Shown: positions 10,279-18,354 of the stretch, piece after piece | Position numbering within the stretch: the first letter of the stretch is position 1 | Layout of the letters: every line of letters begins with the position of its first letter | Source of the DNA: Vagococcus martis | GTDB taxonomy: Bacteria; Bacillota; Bacilli; Lactobacillales; Vagococcaceae | DNA: 64,000 nt | Direction of reading: 5' to 3' | NCBI RefSeq assembly: GCF_002026305.1 | Contig: NZ_MVAB01000001.1 | Coordinates: forward strand, 2,246,001 to 2,310,000 | Program-made: the position numbers and the translations under genes | The notes under the pieces: model-generated | Databases searched by the model: none | The model's input: the letters and a program-made list of their open reading frames with translations, nothing else | What the model was told of the DNA's origin: nothing

Positions 10279-11691
10279 ATGGCAGAACAAACAGACTTGC
10301 TTATTTTAGGTGGCGGAACTGGTGGTTATGTTGCTGCAATTAGAGCAGCGCAAAAAGGGTTGGATGTCACGATTGTTGAAAAAAGTAAATTAGGTGGAAC
10401 ATGTCTACATAAAGGATGTATCCCAACAAAAGCATTATTAAGAAGTGCAGAAGTATTTGACACAATCAAAGATGCACAGGAATTTGGTATTGAGAATGTA
10501 ACAGACTTTTCTGTCGACTTTAAAAAAGTACAAGAAAGAAAACAAGGGATTATTAATCAACTTCACCAAGGTGTTGAAGGATTAATGAAAAAAAATAAAA
10601 TCCGAGTTCTTGAAGGTGAAGGGGCGATTTTAGGACCATCTATCTTCTCGCCGGTTTCTGGAGCAGTTGCTGTGACATTTAATGATAAATCAAAAGAAGA
10701 AGAAATCATCGTCCCAAAAAATGTCATTATCGCGACAGGTTCATCACCGAAAACTTTACCTAATTTGCCATTAGATGAAGAATTCATACTTTCATCAGAC
10801 GGAATGTTAGAAATTGAAACATTGCCTAAATCAATTGCGATTGTTGGTGGTGGCGTAATTGGTGTTGAATGGGCGTCTCTATTAAATAGTTTAGGCGTTG
10901 AAGTAACCATTATTGAATTCTTAGATCGCTTGTTAATTAATGAAAGCCCAGCCATTTCAAATGAATTGAAGAAAAGCCTAGAAAAACGCGGGATTAAGGT
11001 ACTTCTAAGTAGCAAAGTATCTAAAGCAGACATCAAAGGCAAAGAAGTTGTGGTTGATATAGAAGGCCAAGATAGTCTAACAGTTGATAAAGTTATGGTT
11101 GCTATCGGACGCAAGCCGAATGTAAACGGTATTGGCTTACAAAACACATCAGTTAAGTTTGATGATAAAGGCATTCAAGTAAATGAGTTCTACCAAACAA
11201 CTGAAGATCATATTTACGCAGTAGGAGATTGTATTAATACACTTCAATTAGCACACGTTGCGATGAAAGAAGGAGAAATTGCCGTTAGTCACCTACTAGA
11301 AGAAGACGTTGACACAATCAACTATACAAATGTTCCACGTTGTGTTTATACAAATCCAGAAATCGCAAGTGTTGGGTACTCAAAAGATGATGTCCCAGAA
11401 GGTGTGAAAGCAAAAGTTGGAACATTTAGTTTTGCTGGAAACGGAAAAGCACTTGTTTATGGCGGCGAAGGTGGATTTGTTGAAGTTATAAGAGATGAAG
11501 AAACAGATGATTTATTAGGTGTATCCATTATCGGTCCACATGCGACAGATTTAATTTCTGAAGCAAGTACGTCTATTTATTTAGATGCAACACCAATTGA
11601 ATTAGGGGAGGCGATTCATCCACATCCAACATTGTCAGAAGCAATTCAAGAAGCAGCACTCGATACATATAAAAAAGCAATTCATAAATAA
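10279..11691 (+). CDS. bkdD: Dihydrolipoamide dehydrogenase, E3 of branched-chain keto-acid dehydrogenase
   Basis: A 470-residue FAD-dependent disulfide oxidoreductase. It shows the FAD-binding GGGTGG near residue 11, redox-active Cys42 and Cys47 in GGTCLHKGCIPT, the NAD-binding GGGVIGVEWASLL, and the C-terminal HPHPTLSEA with the catalytic His-Glu pair supplied to the partner subunit. It reoxidises the lipoyl group of E2 with NAD+. Start is ATG 10279; GAAGGAGTG upstream is its ribosome binding site, so the in-frame GTG at 10270 is rejected. In E. faecalis the E3 gene also lies between buk and the E1 genes. Confidence 0.93.
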   Translation: MAEQTDLLILGGGTGGYVAAIRAAQKGLDVTIVEKSKLGGTCLHKGCIPTKALLRSAEVFDTIKDAQEFGIENVTDFSVDFKKVQERKQGIINQLHQGVEGLMKKNKIRVLEGEGAILGPSIFSPVSGAVAVTFNDKSKEEEIIVPKNVIIATGSSPKTLPNLPLDEEFILSSDGMLEIETLPKSIAIVGGGVIGVEWASLLNSLGVEVTIIEFLDRLLINESPAISNELKKSLEKRGIKVLLSSKVSKADIKGKEVVVDIEGQDSLTVDKVMVAIGRKPNVNGIGLQNTSVKFDDKGIQVNEFYQTTEDHIYAVGDCINTLQLAHVAMKEGEIAVSHLLEEDVDTINYTNVPRCVYTNPEIASVGYSKDDVPEGVKAKVGTFSFAGNGKALVYGGEGGFVEVIRDEETDDLLGVSIIGPHATDLISEASTSIYLDATPIELGEAIHPHPTLSEAIQEAALDTYKKAIHK

Positions 11692-11709
11692 AGGAAAGGT
11701 TGATGAAAA

Positions 11710-12696
11710 ATGAAAACGTTAAAAAAATCAGGTTTAAGTAAAGAAGAAATTATACAAGCTTATTACGAGGTTAAAAGAGGTCGTCGTTTAGATGAACGTT
11801 TATGGCAATTAACTCGTATTGGTAAAACGTCATTTAACATTTCAGGACAAGGAGCAGAAGTTGCTCAAGTTGCTATGGCTATGGCTTTTGAACACGATAA
11901 AGATATTTTCTTACCATACTACCGTGATATGACTGCTTGTTTAGTATGGGGGATGACTTCTAAAGACATTATCTTAGGTTCATTTGGTAAAGATGCAGAC
12001 CCTTCTTCACATGGTCGTCAAATGCCTAACCACTATGGTTCAAAAGAACATAATATTGTGTCATTTGCTTCTACTGTAAGTACACAAATGCCTTTAGCAA
12101 CTGGTGTAGCATATGCAGCACAATTAGAAGGAAAAGACTATATTGCTTTAACAACAACAGGTGAAGGATCAGCTAACCAAGGTGAAGTACAAGAAGCAAT
12201 GAACTTTGCTGGAGTTAAGAAATTACCAGTTATCTTCGTGGTAGAAAATAATAACTATGCGATTAGTGTTCCGATTGAAGAGCAATATGCTAACGAGAAC
12301 ATGTCTGACCGTGCTCATGGCTATGGATTTGAAGGAATCACTGTTGATGGAAATGACTTTACAGAAGTTTACTTAACATTTAAAAAAGCAGTTAAAGATG
12401 CTCGTAGTGGTAAAGGTCCAAAATTAATCGAATTGAAAGTATACCGTTTAACTTCTCACTCTGCAGATGATGATCAAACGATTTACCGTTCTAAAGAAGA
12501 CATCGAAAAAATGAAAGAAAGTGACCCAATTGATGTATTTGAAAAACAATTAATCGACGAAGGTTACTTAACTCAAGCAGAGATGGACAAAATGGATGAA
12601 GAAATTCGCGCTGAAATCGACAAAGCAACTGACGAAGCAGAAGCAATGCCAGATCCAGCTCCAGAATCATTATTAGACGAAGTATACGCGAAATAA
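11710..12696 (+). CDS. bkdA: Branched-chain 2-keto-acid dehydrogenase E1 alpha
   Basis: A 328-residue thiamine-diphosphate E1 alpha subunit. The cofactor motif runs from GEG (151-153) to ENNN (179-182). The GEG form, rather than GDG, is usual in branched-chain E1. The phosphorylation-loop region YRLTSHSADDD is also present. It decarboxylates keto acids derived from Val, Leu and Ile and passes the acyl group to lipoyl-E2. Start ATG 11710 follows AAAGGAAAGG. It is 18 bp after bkdD and 23 bp before bkdB. Confidence 0.93.
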   Translation: MKTLKKSGLSKEEIIQAYYEVKRGRRLDERLWQLTRIGKTSFNISGQGAEVAQVAMAMAFEHDKDIFLPYYRDMTACLVWGMTSKDIILGSFGKDADPSSHGRQMPNHYGSKEHNIVSFASTVSTQMPLATGVAYAAQLEGKDYIALTTTGEGSANQGEVQEAMNFAGVKKLPVIFVVENNNYAISVPIEEQYANENMSDRAHGYGFEGITVDGNDFTEVYLTFKKAVKDARSGKGPKLIELKVYRLTSHSADDDQTIYRSKEDIEKMKESDPIDVFEKQLIDEGYLTQAEMDKMDEEIRAEIDKATDEAEAMPDPAPESLLDEVYAK

Positions 12697-12719
12697 TTTT
12701 AGGAAAAAGAGAGGAATGA

Positions 12720-13712
12720 ATGACAATGGCTGAAATGACATATTTAGAGGCAATTAATTTAGGAATATCTGAAGAAATGGCTCGTGACGAAAAAGTTGTA
12801 ATCTTTGGTGAAGACGTAGGTGGAGATAAAGGTGGCGTATTTGGTGTAACAAAAGGTTTAGCAGCCAAATATGGAGATAATCGCTGTTTTAACACACCAT
12901 TAACTGAAGGATTGATTGGTGGATTAGCAGTTGGTTTAGGTGTTATGGGATACCGTGCAATTGGAGAATTCCAATTTGCTGACTACATTTTACCAGCGAC
13001 AAACCAAATTTTATCTGAAGCAAGAACAATGCGTTACCGTACTAAAGGTGATTGGACAGCACCAATTGTTTACCGTACGCCTTATGGTGGTGGAGTTCGT
13101 GGTGGATTATATCACTCTCAGTCAACTGAAAAAATCTTTGCAGGTCAACCAGGATTACGAGTGGTAACACCATCAAATCCATATGATGCAAAAGGAATGA
13201 TTAAAGCAGCAATTCGTTCAGACGATCCAGTTATCTTCTACGAACACAAGCGTCTATATCGTTTGTTAAAAGCAGAAATTCCAACTGATGATTATATTGT
13301 ACCAATTGACAAAGCAAACGTTGTTCGTGAAGGTAGCGACATTACAGTAATTAGTTATGGAATGATGTTACAATACGCTATTTCTGCAGCTGAAAAACTT
13401 GCTAAAGAAGGCATTGATGCAGAAGTTGTTGACGTTCGTTCATTGTATCCTTTAGATAGAGAAACACTAGTTAACGCGGCTAAGAAAACTGGAAAAGTTT
13501 TATTAGTAACAGAAGACAACAAAGAAGGAAGTATTATGAGTGAAATCGCAGCAATGATTTCTGAAGATGCGTTATTTGATTTAGATGCACCAATCAAACG
13601 TTTAGCTGGTCCTGATGCACCAAGTATGGGCTACGCTTTAACATTAGAACGTGAATTCTTAGTAAATGAAGACCAAGTAATCGAAGCAATGAGAGAATTG
13701 GCAGAGTATTAA
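12720..13712 (+). CDS. bkdB: Branched-chain 2-keto-acid dehydrogenase E1 beta
   Basis: A 330-residue transketolase-like E1 beta subunit. Typical blocks are FGEDVGGDKGGVFGVTKGL, TPLTEGLIGGLAVGLG and the GGVRGGLYHSQS loop, which contributes to the heterotetramer active site. ATG 12720 has GAGAGG five bases upstream. A second ATG at 12726 would give a protein two residues shorter and cannot be excluded. It pairs with bkdA and is followed by the E2 gene after 21 bp. Confidence 0.92.
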   Translation: MTMAEMTYLEAINLGISEEMARDEKVVIFGEDVGGDKGGVFGVTKGLAAKYGDNRCFNTPLTEGLIGGLAVGLGVMGYRAIGEFQFADYILPATNQILSEARTMRYRTKGDWTAPIVYRTPYGGGVRGGLYHSQSTEKIFAGQPGLRVVTPSNPYDAKGMIKAAIRSDDPVIFYEHKRLYRLLKAEIPTDDYIVPIDKANVVREGSDITVISYGMMLQYAISAAEKLAKEGIDAEVVDVRSLYPLDRETLVNAAKKTGKVLLVTEDNKEGSIMSEIAAMISEDALFDLDAPIKRLAGPDAPSMGYALTLEREFLVNEDQVIEAMRELAEY

Positions 13713-13733
13713 AAATTTAGGAGGAAGTTAGTT

Positions 13734-15014
13734 ATGGCTATTAAAGAAATTAAAATGCCCAATTTAGGGGAAAGTGTTACAGAAGCAAGTGTTGTTTCAT
13801 GGATTGTTAAACCAGGTGACACAGTAAAAAGATATGACCCATTAATGGAAGTTGTATCAGACAAAGTAACGACTGAAATTCCTTCAGACTTTGCTGGTGT
13901 TGTGAAAGAAACATTAGTTGAACTAGATGTAGATGTTCCAATCGGTACCTCTTTAATGACGCTTGAAGTTGAAGGCGAAGATGATTCAACACAAGAAGTT
14001 GAAGAAGTGAAAGAGGAAGTAAAAGAAGAAGTAATCGCATCTTCACCTGCTCCAAAAGCGAAAAAATCTGTTAATAAAGCAGCAGGACGTTTCTCTCCAG
14101 CAGTGGTTCGTTTAGCGCAAGAAAAAGGCATTGATTTAAATGACGTTGAAGGTACTGGAAAAGATGGACGTATCACTCGTAAAGATATTATGAACTTTGA
14201 TCCTGCGAAAGTTGTTCAATCAGAGCCAGTTGTTGAAGAAACAGTTATTAAAGTTGAAGAAACAACAACAGCACCAAAATCAGAAACAGCAGCACCAGTT
14301 GCAACATCACCTGCTTCTCAAGACGTTGTACCGGCTGATGGTGTAAGAAAAGCAATCGCTAAGAAAATGGTACAAAGTGTTAATGAAATTCCTCATGCTT
14401 GGATCATGGTCGAAGCTGATGTAACAAATATTGTTAATTTACGTAACAAAACAAAAGATGAGTTCAAGAAAAATGAAGGGATGTCTTTAAGCTTCTTCCC
14501 ATTCTTTGCTAAAGCTGTTGTACAAGCAATGAAGAAAAATCCAAAAATCAACACATCTTGGGATAATGGAAACATTGTTTACCATAAAGACATTAACTTA
14601 TCAATTGCTGTGACAACTGACGAGCATTTATATGTTCCAGTAATTCACAATGCTGATAATTTATCTCTAGCTGGTATTACCAAAGAAATTAACCGTCTAG
14701 CAACTGATGTAAGAGATGGCAAATTGCAAGGAAAAGATATGCAAGGTGGCACATTTACATTGAACAATACTGGTACTTTAGGGTCAGTTCAATCAATGGG
14801 AATCATCAATCACCCACAAGCAGCTATCTTACAAGTTGAATCAATTAATAAACGTATTGTTCCAACTAAAGATGGTGGATTCAAAACAGCAGATATGGTT
14901 AACCTATGTCTGTCAATCGACCACAGAATTTTAGATGGACAACAAGCAGGTCAATTCTTAAGAGATGTGAAAGAAAACCTAGCTAACTTCTCATCTGAAT
15001 CTGATATCTACTAA
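13734..15014 (+). CDS. bkdC: Branched-chain keto-acid dehydrogenase E2 (lipoamide acyltransferase)
   Basis: A 426-residue E2 with three modules. The lipoyl domain covers residues 1-80, with lipoyl-Lys44 in VSDKVTTEI. The peripheral-subunit-binding domain is about 119-152, FSPAVVRLAQEKGIDL through GKDGRITRKD. The catalytic acyltransferase is about 200-426, with His397 and Asp401 in DHRILDG. Linkers are rich in Glu/Lys and in Ala/Pro/Thr, as usual for swinging arms. It forms the core of the complex and hands the acyl group to CoA, which Ptb then exchanges for phosphate. Last gene of the cluster. Confidence 0.94.
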   Translation: MAIKEIKMPNLGESVTEASVVSWIVKPGDTVKRYDPLMEVVSDKVTTEIPSDFAGVVKETLVELDVDVPIGTSLMTLEVEGEDDSTQEVEEVKEEVKEEVIASSPAPKAKKSVNKAAGRFSPAVVRLAQEKGIDLNDVEGTGKDGRITRKDIMNFDPAKVVQSEPVVEETVIKVEETTTAPKSETAAPVATSPASQDVVPADGVRKAIAKKMVQSVNEIPHAWIMVEADVTNIVNLRNKTKDEFKKNEGMSLSFFPFFAKAVVQAMKKNPKINTSWDNGNIVYHKDINLSIAVTTDEHLYVPVIHNADNLSLAGITKEINRLATDVRDGKLQGKDMQGGTFTLNNTGTLGSVQSMGIINHPQAAILQVESINKRIVPTKDGGFKTADMVNLCLSIDHRILDGQQAGQFLRDVKENLANFSSESDIY

Positions 15015-15053
15015 AAAACTATCATTATCTATTAAACTGTCATGTAAAGAATT

Positions 15054-15081
15054 AGATTTCTCAATTTACTTTGGGAAATCT
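15054..15081 (+). terminator. Possible terminator after bkdC
   Basis: AGATTTCTCAA (15054-15064) can pair with TTGGGAAATCT (15071-15081) with one G-U pair. The tail is CT-rich rather than a clean T run, so readthrough into the next gene is possible. Confidence 0.5.
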
Positions 15082-15151
15082 CCTTCTTTCTTTAAGTAAG
15101 TGCAATCATTCTCAAACTAATTTAAAAATAATATTAATAGGAGTTTTTGAT

Positions 15152-16201
15152 ATGACAAAAACAGAAGAAACAAAATTAACCCCACGCCTATTTCTTAATA
15201 AGGTTTTAGCAGGTACAGCTCAAGGTACGATTATTGCCTTGATTCCAAACGCGGTATTAGGAGCAATTTTAAAATATTTTTCACAATATGACATTATACA
15301 AATGATTATCCATGCAGGACTTATTTTCCAATTAGCGACACCACTAATTATTGGGGCGTTAATTGCTCATCAATTTGGTCTTAGTCCGGCAAAAATGATG
15401 ATAGCAGGTGGTGCAGCATTTGCTGGATCAGGTGTGATTAAATTTAATACTGAAGTGAGTTCGTATGTTGGAGCTGGAACAGGTGACATCATTAATATTA
15501 TGATTACAGCTTCTGTCGCTGTTTTAATGATGCTATATATTGGAAGTAAATTTGGTTCTGTTGAAATTATTGCGATGCCTATTGTTGTAGGGATTGGTGC
15601 AGGTTTAATTGGGATGTTAACTTATCCATTCGTGACACAAATCACTGTAGCAATTGGAAAATTAATTAATAACTTTACTGATTTCCAACCAATCGTGATG
15701 AGTATTTTAATCGCGTGTTCTTTTGCCGCACTGATTATTTCACCAATCACAACAGTCGGAATTGGTTTAGCCATTGGATTAAACGGCGTATCAGCCGGTG
15801 CAGCCGCTATGGGAATAGCAGCTACAACGATTGTATTAGTTATCAACTCATGGAAGATTAATGAGTCAGGTGTGACATTAGCTATTGCATTAGGCGGAAT
15901 GAAAATGATGATGCCTAACCTATTTAAATACCCAATCATATTAGTGCCAGTGTTATTTACAGCGGTGATTTCAGCAATCCCAGTTGCATTATTAAATGTA
16001 TCTGGTACACCACAATCAGCTGGTTTTGGTTTAGTTGGTCTTGTTGGACCACTAGCATCACTTGATTCAGGATTAAATATATTCCTATTAATTATTTGCT
16101 GGTTCTTAGTTCCAATTGCTGCTGGATTGTTATCTAAATTTATCTTTGAAAAAGTTTTAAAACTTTATGATAGCAAAGTAGTCTTTGCTTACCAAGGTTA
16201 G
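15152..16201 (+). CDS. Orphan PTS EIIC-like permease (PTS_EIIC_2 family)
   Basis: A 349-residue, very hydrophobic protein with about ten membrane segments. It resembles the PTS_EIIC_2 family (Pfam PF13303), proteins annotated as PTS subunit IIC or sugar permease but usually found without EIIA or EIIB partners. None is encoded near it here. The ATG at 15152 has TAATAGGAG upstream. It lies directly after the keto-acid dehydrogenase operon and next to a LysR regulator and a 2-hydroxyacid-dehydrogenase-like gene. A role in moving a small carboxylate (keto or hydroxy acid) is plausible but is inference. Its stop codon overlaps that of the convergent LysR gene by 4 bp. Confidence 0.75.
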   Translation: MTKTEETKLTPRLFLNKVLAGTAQGTIIALIPNAVLGAILKYFSQYDIIQMIIHAGLIFQLATPLIIGALIAHQFGLSPAKMMIAGGAAFAGSGVIKFNTEVSSYVGAGTGDIINIMITASVAVLMMLYIGSKFGSVEIIAMPIVVGIGAGLIGMLTYPFVTQITVAIGKLINNFTDFQPIVMSILIACSFAALIISPITTVGIGLAIGLNGVSAGAAAMGIAATTIVLVINSWKINESGVTLAIALGGMKMMMPNLFKYPIILVPVLFTAVISAIPVALLNVSGTPQSAGFGLVGLVGPLASLDSGLNIFLLIICWFLVPIAAGLLSKFIFEKVLKLYDSKVVFAYQG

Positions 16202-17088
16202 TTTTGCTTAATTGCTTGTATGAAGTCTTCTATATCAGAAGTGATATTAAAGTCTTTTCTTAAAGCAATACCAATTGGAAAATGAGCATATCTATCTTTA
16301 AGAGGAATCCACTTAACATTGTCACTTTTTCCAACAATTTCATATTCAATTGGTAACAAGCAGATGGAGTCGTTTTTTTGCAAACTATGGATTAAAACTT
16401 GCAGATCATCATTTTGCAAAATAATGTTAGGTTCGTATCCAAAGAAACGACTTCTTTCTAGTAGTAAACGGCCAATCATATACTTCGTTGATAGAGATGA
16501 AAAACGTTGGCCTTTTAAGTCATTGAACGTCAATTCATGTTTCTTAGATAATGGATTATTTTCAGGAACAACGACATAAACGTTATAACCTTTTGTTGTT
16601 GTTTCTAATGGCTCTATATTTATTTGTTCTGGATGATTATTTGGAAAAGAGATTAAACCAATATCAATTTCCTTATTTTTAAGTTTAGTTTGTAATTCAG
16701 GTGATCCATCTTGAATGATATTTAAATCTATGTATGGATGCGTTTGCAAAAATGTTGAAATTTCTTTCATAAACTGTACAGAGAATAGGGTCGTTAAACC
16801 AATCTTGATTCGTTTTTTTTCAGTTCGATCATTCATTTGATGAATGTCTTCAATCAATTGGTCGAACTGTTCAACGATATCAACCCCTTTTTCATATAAG
16901 TAAGCCCCAGAAGTTGTTAATTGGAAGGGTTCATCAGTATGAACAAATAATGATGTATTTAATTCGCTTTCAAGTTTTTTTATAGAAAGTGACAAAGTTG
17001 GTTGTGTGACAAATAAGTTTCTTGCCGCACTTGATAAGTTACGGGTTTGTGTAATCTCAATAAAATACTTTAATTGTTGAATATTCAT
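16198..17088 (-). CDS. LysR-family transcriptional regulator
   Basis: A 296-residue LysR-type regulator. The N-terminal winged HTH is residues 1-60, MNIQQLKYFIEI through NLSSAARNLFVTQPTLSLSIKKLE. The rest is a periplasmic-binding-protein-like effector domain (about 90-296). Start is the ATG at 17088, preceded by AAGAGGTCC; an upstream in-frame ATG adds ten unlikely residues. It is divergent from the dehydrogenase at 17242 and convergent on the permease, the usual arrangement for a LysR protein that activates its divergent neighbour. The effector is unknown; a keto acid is a reasonable guess. Confidence 0.88.
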   Translation of the reverse strand: MNIQQLKYFIEITQTRNLSSAARNLFVTQPTLSLSIKKLESELNTSLFVHTDEPFQLTTSGAYLYEKGVDIVEQFDQLIEDIHQMNDRTEKKRIKIGLTTLFSVQFMKEISTFLQTHPYIDLNIIQDGSPELQTKLKNKEIDIGLISFPNNHPEQINIEPLETTTKGYNVYVVVPENNPLSKKHELTFNDLKGQRFSSLSTKYMIGRLLLERSRFFGYEPNIILQNDDLQVLIHSLQKNDSICLLPIEYEIVGKSDNVKWIPLKDRYAHFPIGIALRKDFNITSDIEDFIQAIKQN

Positions 17089-17169
17089 AGTTGGACCTCT
17101 TTTCAAAATAGTGTTCATATTATTAAATATACGTTTATTATATTAAATAAATAATACAAAACAATACGT

Positions 17170-17193
17170 TTGTAAACGATTTATACTTATAAT
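17170..17193 (+). promoter_or_regulatory. Promoter region of the dehydrogenase gene, with cre-like site
   Basis: A perfect -10 TATAAT at 17188-17193 has no recognisable -35 at 16-18 bp, as expected for activator-dependent promoters. TTGTAAACGATTTAT at 17170-17184 matches the cre consensus except at one position. CGTTTGTAAACG just around it is also a 12-base inverted repeat with a 2-base centre. Confidence 0.5.
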
Positions 17194-17241
17194 AACATAA
17201 AGATTGAAAAATATTAATAAGAATAATTGGAGGAATTATAG

Positions 17242-18183
17242 ATGAATATAGTTATTGCAGGTGCTGGAGCAATGGGAAGTCGTTTTGGTATTATGTTAAA
17301 ACAGGCAGGAGAAAATGTGATCTTAGTTGACGGTTGGCAACAACACATTGACGAGATTAACCAAAATGGATTAAAAGCTAATTTCAATGGTAAAGATGTA
17401 ACAGAATTCATTCCTGCATATAATCAAAATGATTTATCAGATGTTGATTTCTCAGCAGATTTAGTTATTTTATTTACAAAAGCAATGCAACTAGATAACA
17501 TGCTTCAATCACTTGATAACATGTTAGGCAAAGATACAATTGTACTATGCTTATTAAATGGTATTGGTCATGAAGATGTGATTAAAAAATATGTTGATTA
17601 TGACAACATTCTACTAGGTAATACAATGTGGACAGCTGGAATGGAAGGTCCTGGTAAAGTGACTCTCTTTGGTAATGGAAGTGTTGACTTACAAAACTTA
17701 GGTGAAGGCAAAGAAGATGTGGCACAAAAAGTAGCTGACGTATTAACGAATGCGGATTTAAACGCCCGCGTCTCATCAGATATTTTAACATCAATTTATC
17801 GTAAAGCCTGTGTGAATGGTACGATGAATGGTTTATGTACAATCCTTGACTCAAATATGGCAGACTTTGGCGATACATCAGTTGCTAACCCAATCGTACA
17901 AAAAATTGTATCTGAATTCTTAGCTGTAGCAAGAGCAGAAAATGTCTTTTTAGATGAAGAAGCAGTGATCGAACAAATCAATGGTTGTTTCAACAGAGAA
18001 ACAATAGGATTGCATCACCCATCAATGTATCAAGATTTGATTATTAATAATCGTTTAACAGAAATTGATTACATCAATGGTGCGATTGTCCGTAAAGGTA
18101 AAGAATATGGTATTCCGACTCCTTACTGTGAGTTCTTAACGCAATTAATTCACTCGAAAGAAGAAATCGTAGAAGCAAAATAA
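17242..18183 (+). CDS. Ketopantoate-reductase-family 2-hydroxyacid dehydrogenase (PanE/D-mandelate dehydrogenase type)
   Basis: A 313-residue Rossmann enzyme of the ApbA/PanE family. GAGAMG at 7-12 is the dinucleotide loop and Lys188 in YRKACVNGTMN is the catalytic Lys. Asp30 at the end of the second strand (VILVDGW) would favour NAD(H) over NADP(H). Relatives in lactic acid bacteria, such as lactococcal PanE and enterococcal D-mandelate dehydrogenase 2, reduce branched-chain 2-keto acids to D-2-hydroxy acids rather than making pantoate. Position beside the keto-acid dehydrogenase operon fits that use. A strictly biosynthetic ketopantoate reductase remains possible; no panB or panC is nearby. 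Terminator at 18197. Confidence 0.82.
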   Translation: MNIVIAGAGAMGSRFGIMLKQAGENVILVDGWQQHIDEINQNGLKANFNGKDVTEFIPAYNQNDLSDVDFSADLVILFTKAMQLDNMLQSLDNMLGKDTIVLCLLNGIGHEDVIKKYVDYDNILLGNTMWTAGMEGPGKVTLFGNGSVDLQNLGEGKEDVAQKVADVLTNADLNARVSSDILTSIYRKACVNGTMNGLCTILDSNMADFGDTSVANPIVQKIVSEFLAVARAENVFLDEEAVIEQINGCFNRETIGLHHPSMYQDLIINNRLTEIDYINGAIVRKGKEYGIPTPYCEFLTQLIHSKEEIVEAK

Positions 18184-18196
18184 AATATAATATAAT

Positions 18197-18243
18197 ACAT
18201 CCTAGACTTTGAGTATATTATAAAGTTTAGGATGTCTTTTTTT
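18197..18243 (+). terminator. Intrinsic terminator after the dehydrogenase gene
   Basis: ACATCCTAGACTTT (18197-18210) pairs with AAAGTTTAGGATGT (18222-18235) with one G-U pair, then C and a T run. Confidence 0.85.
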
Positions 18244-18301
18244 ATACAATCTTATATAGTTTGTTATATTAAAACTTTAATTTGTTCATTAAAACCTCTT
18301 T

Positions 18302-18316
18302 ATGTAAGCGTTATTA
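18302..18316 (+). promoter_or_regulatory. cre-like site upstream of the GH85 gene
   Basis: ATGTAAGCGTTATTA fits the cre consensus except for T at the penultimate C. It lies about 40 bp before the ATG. No convincing -35/-10 pair was found; the TATAAT at 18332 is too close to the ribosome binding site to be the promoter. Confidence 0.4.
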
Positions 18317-18354
18317 TTATGGTGAATTAAATATAATAATTAGGGGGAATATGA

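Noticed and set aside
10563-11174. A 203-codon open frame on the minus strand inside bkdD
   Set aside because: It lies wholly antisense to a clear E3 gene, has no ribosome binding site and no recognisable family features; Ser/Pro/Thr-rich composition is typical of antisense frames.
13709-14176. A Ser/Thr-rich minus-strand frame over bkdC
   Set aside because: It mirrors the lipoyl domain and Glu/Lys linker of E2 and is a composition artefact.
18332-18337. TATAAT as promoter of the GH85 gene
   Set aside because: It lies only a few bases from the ribosome binding site, so a transcript starting from it would lack the site.
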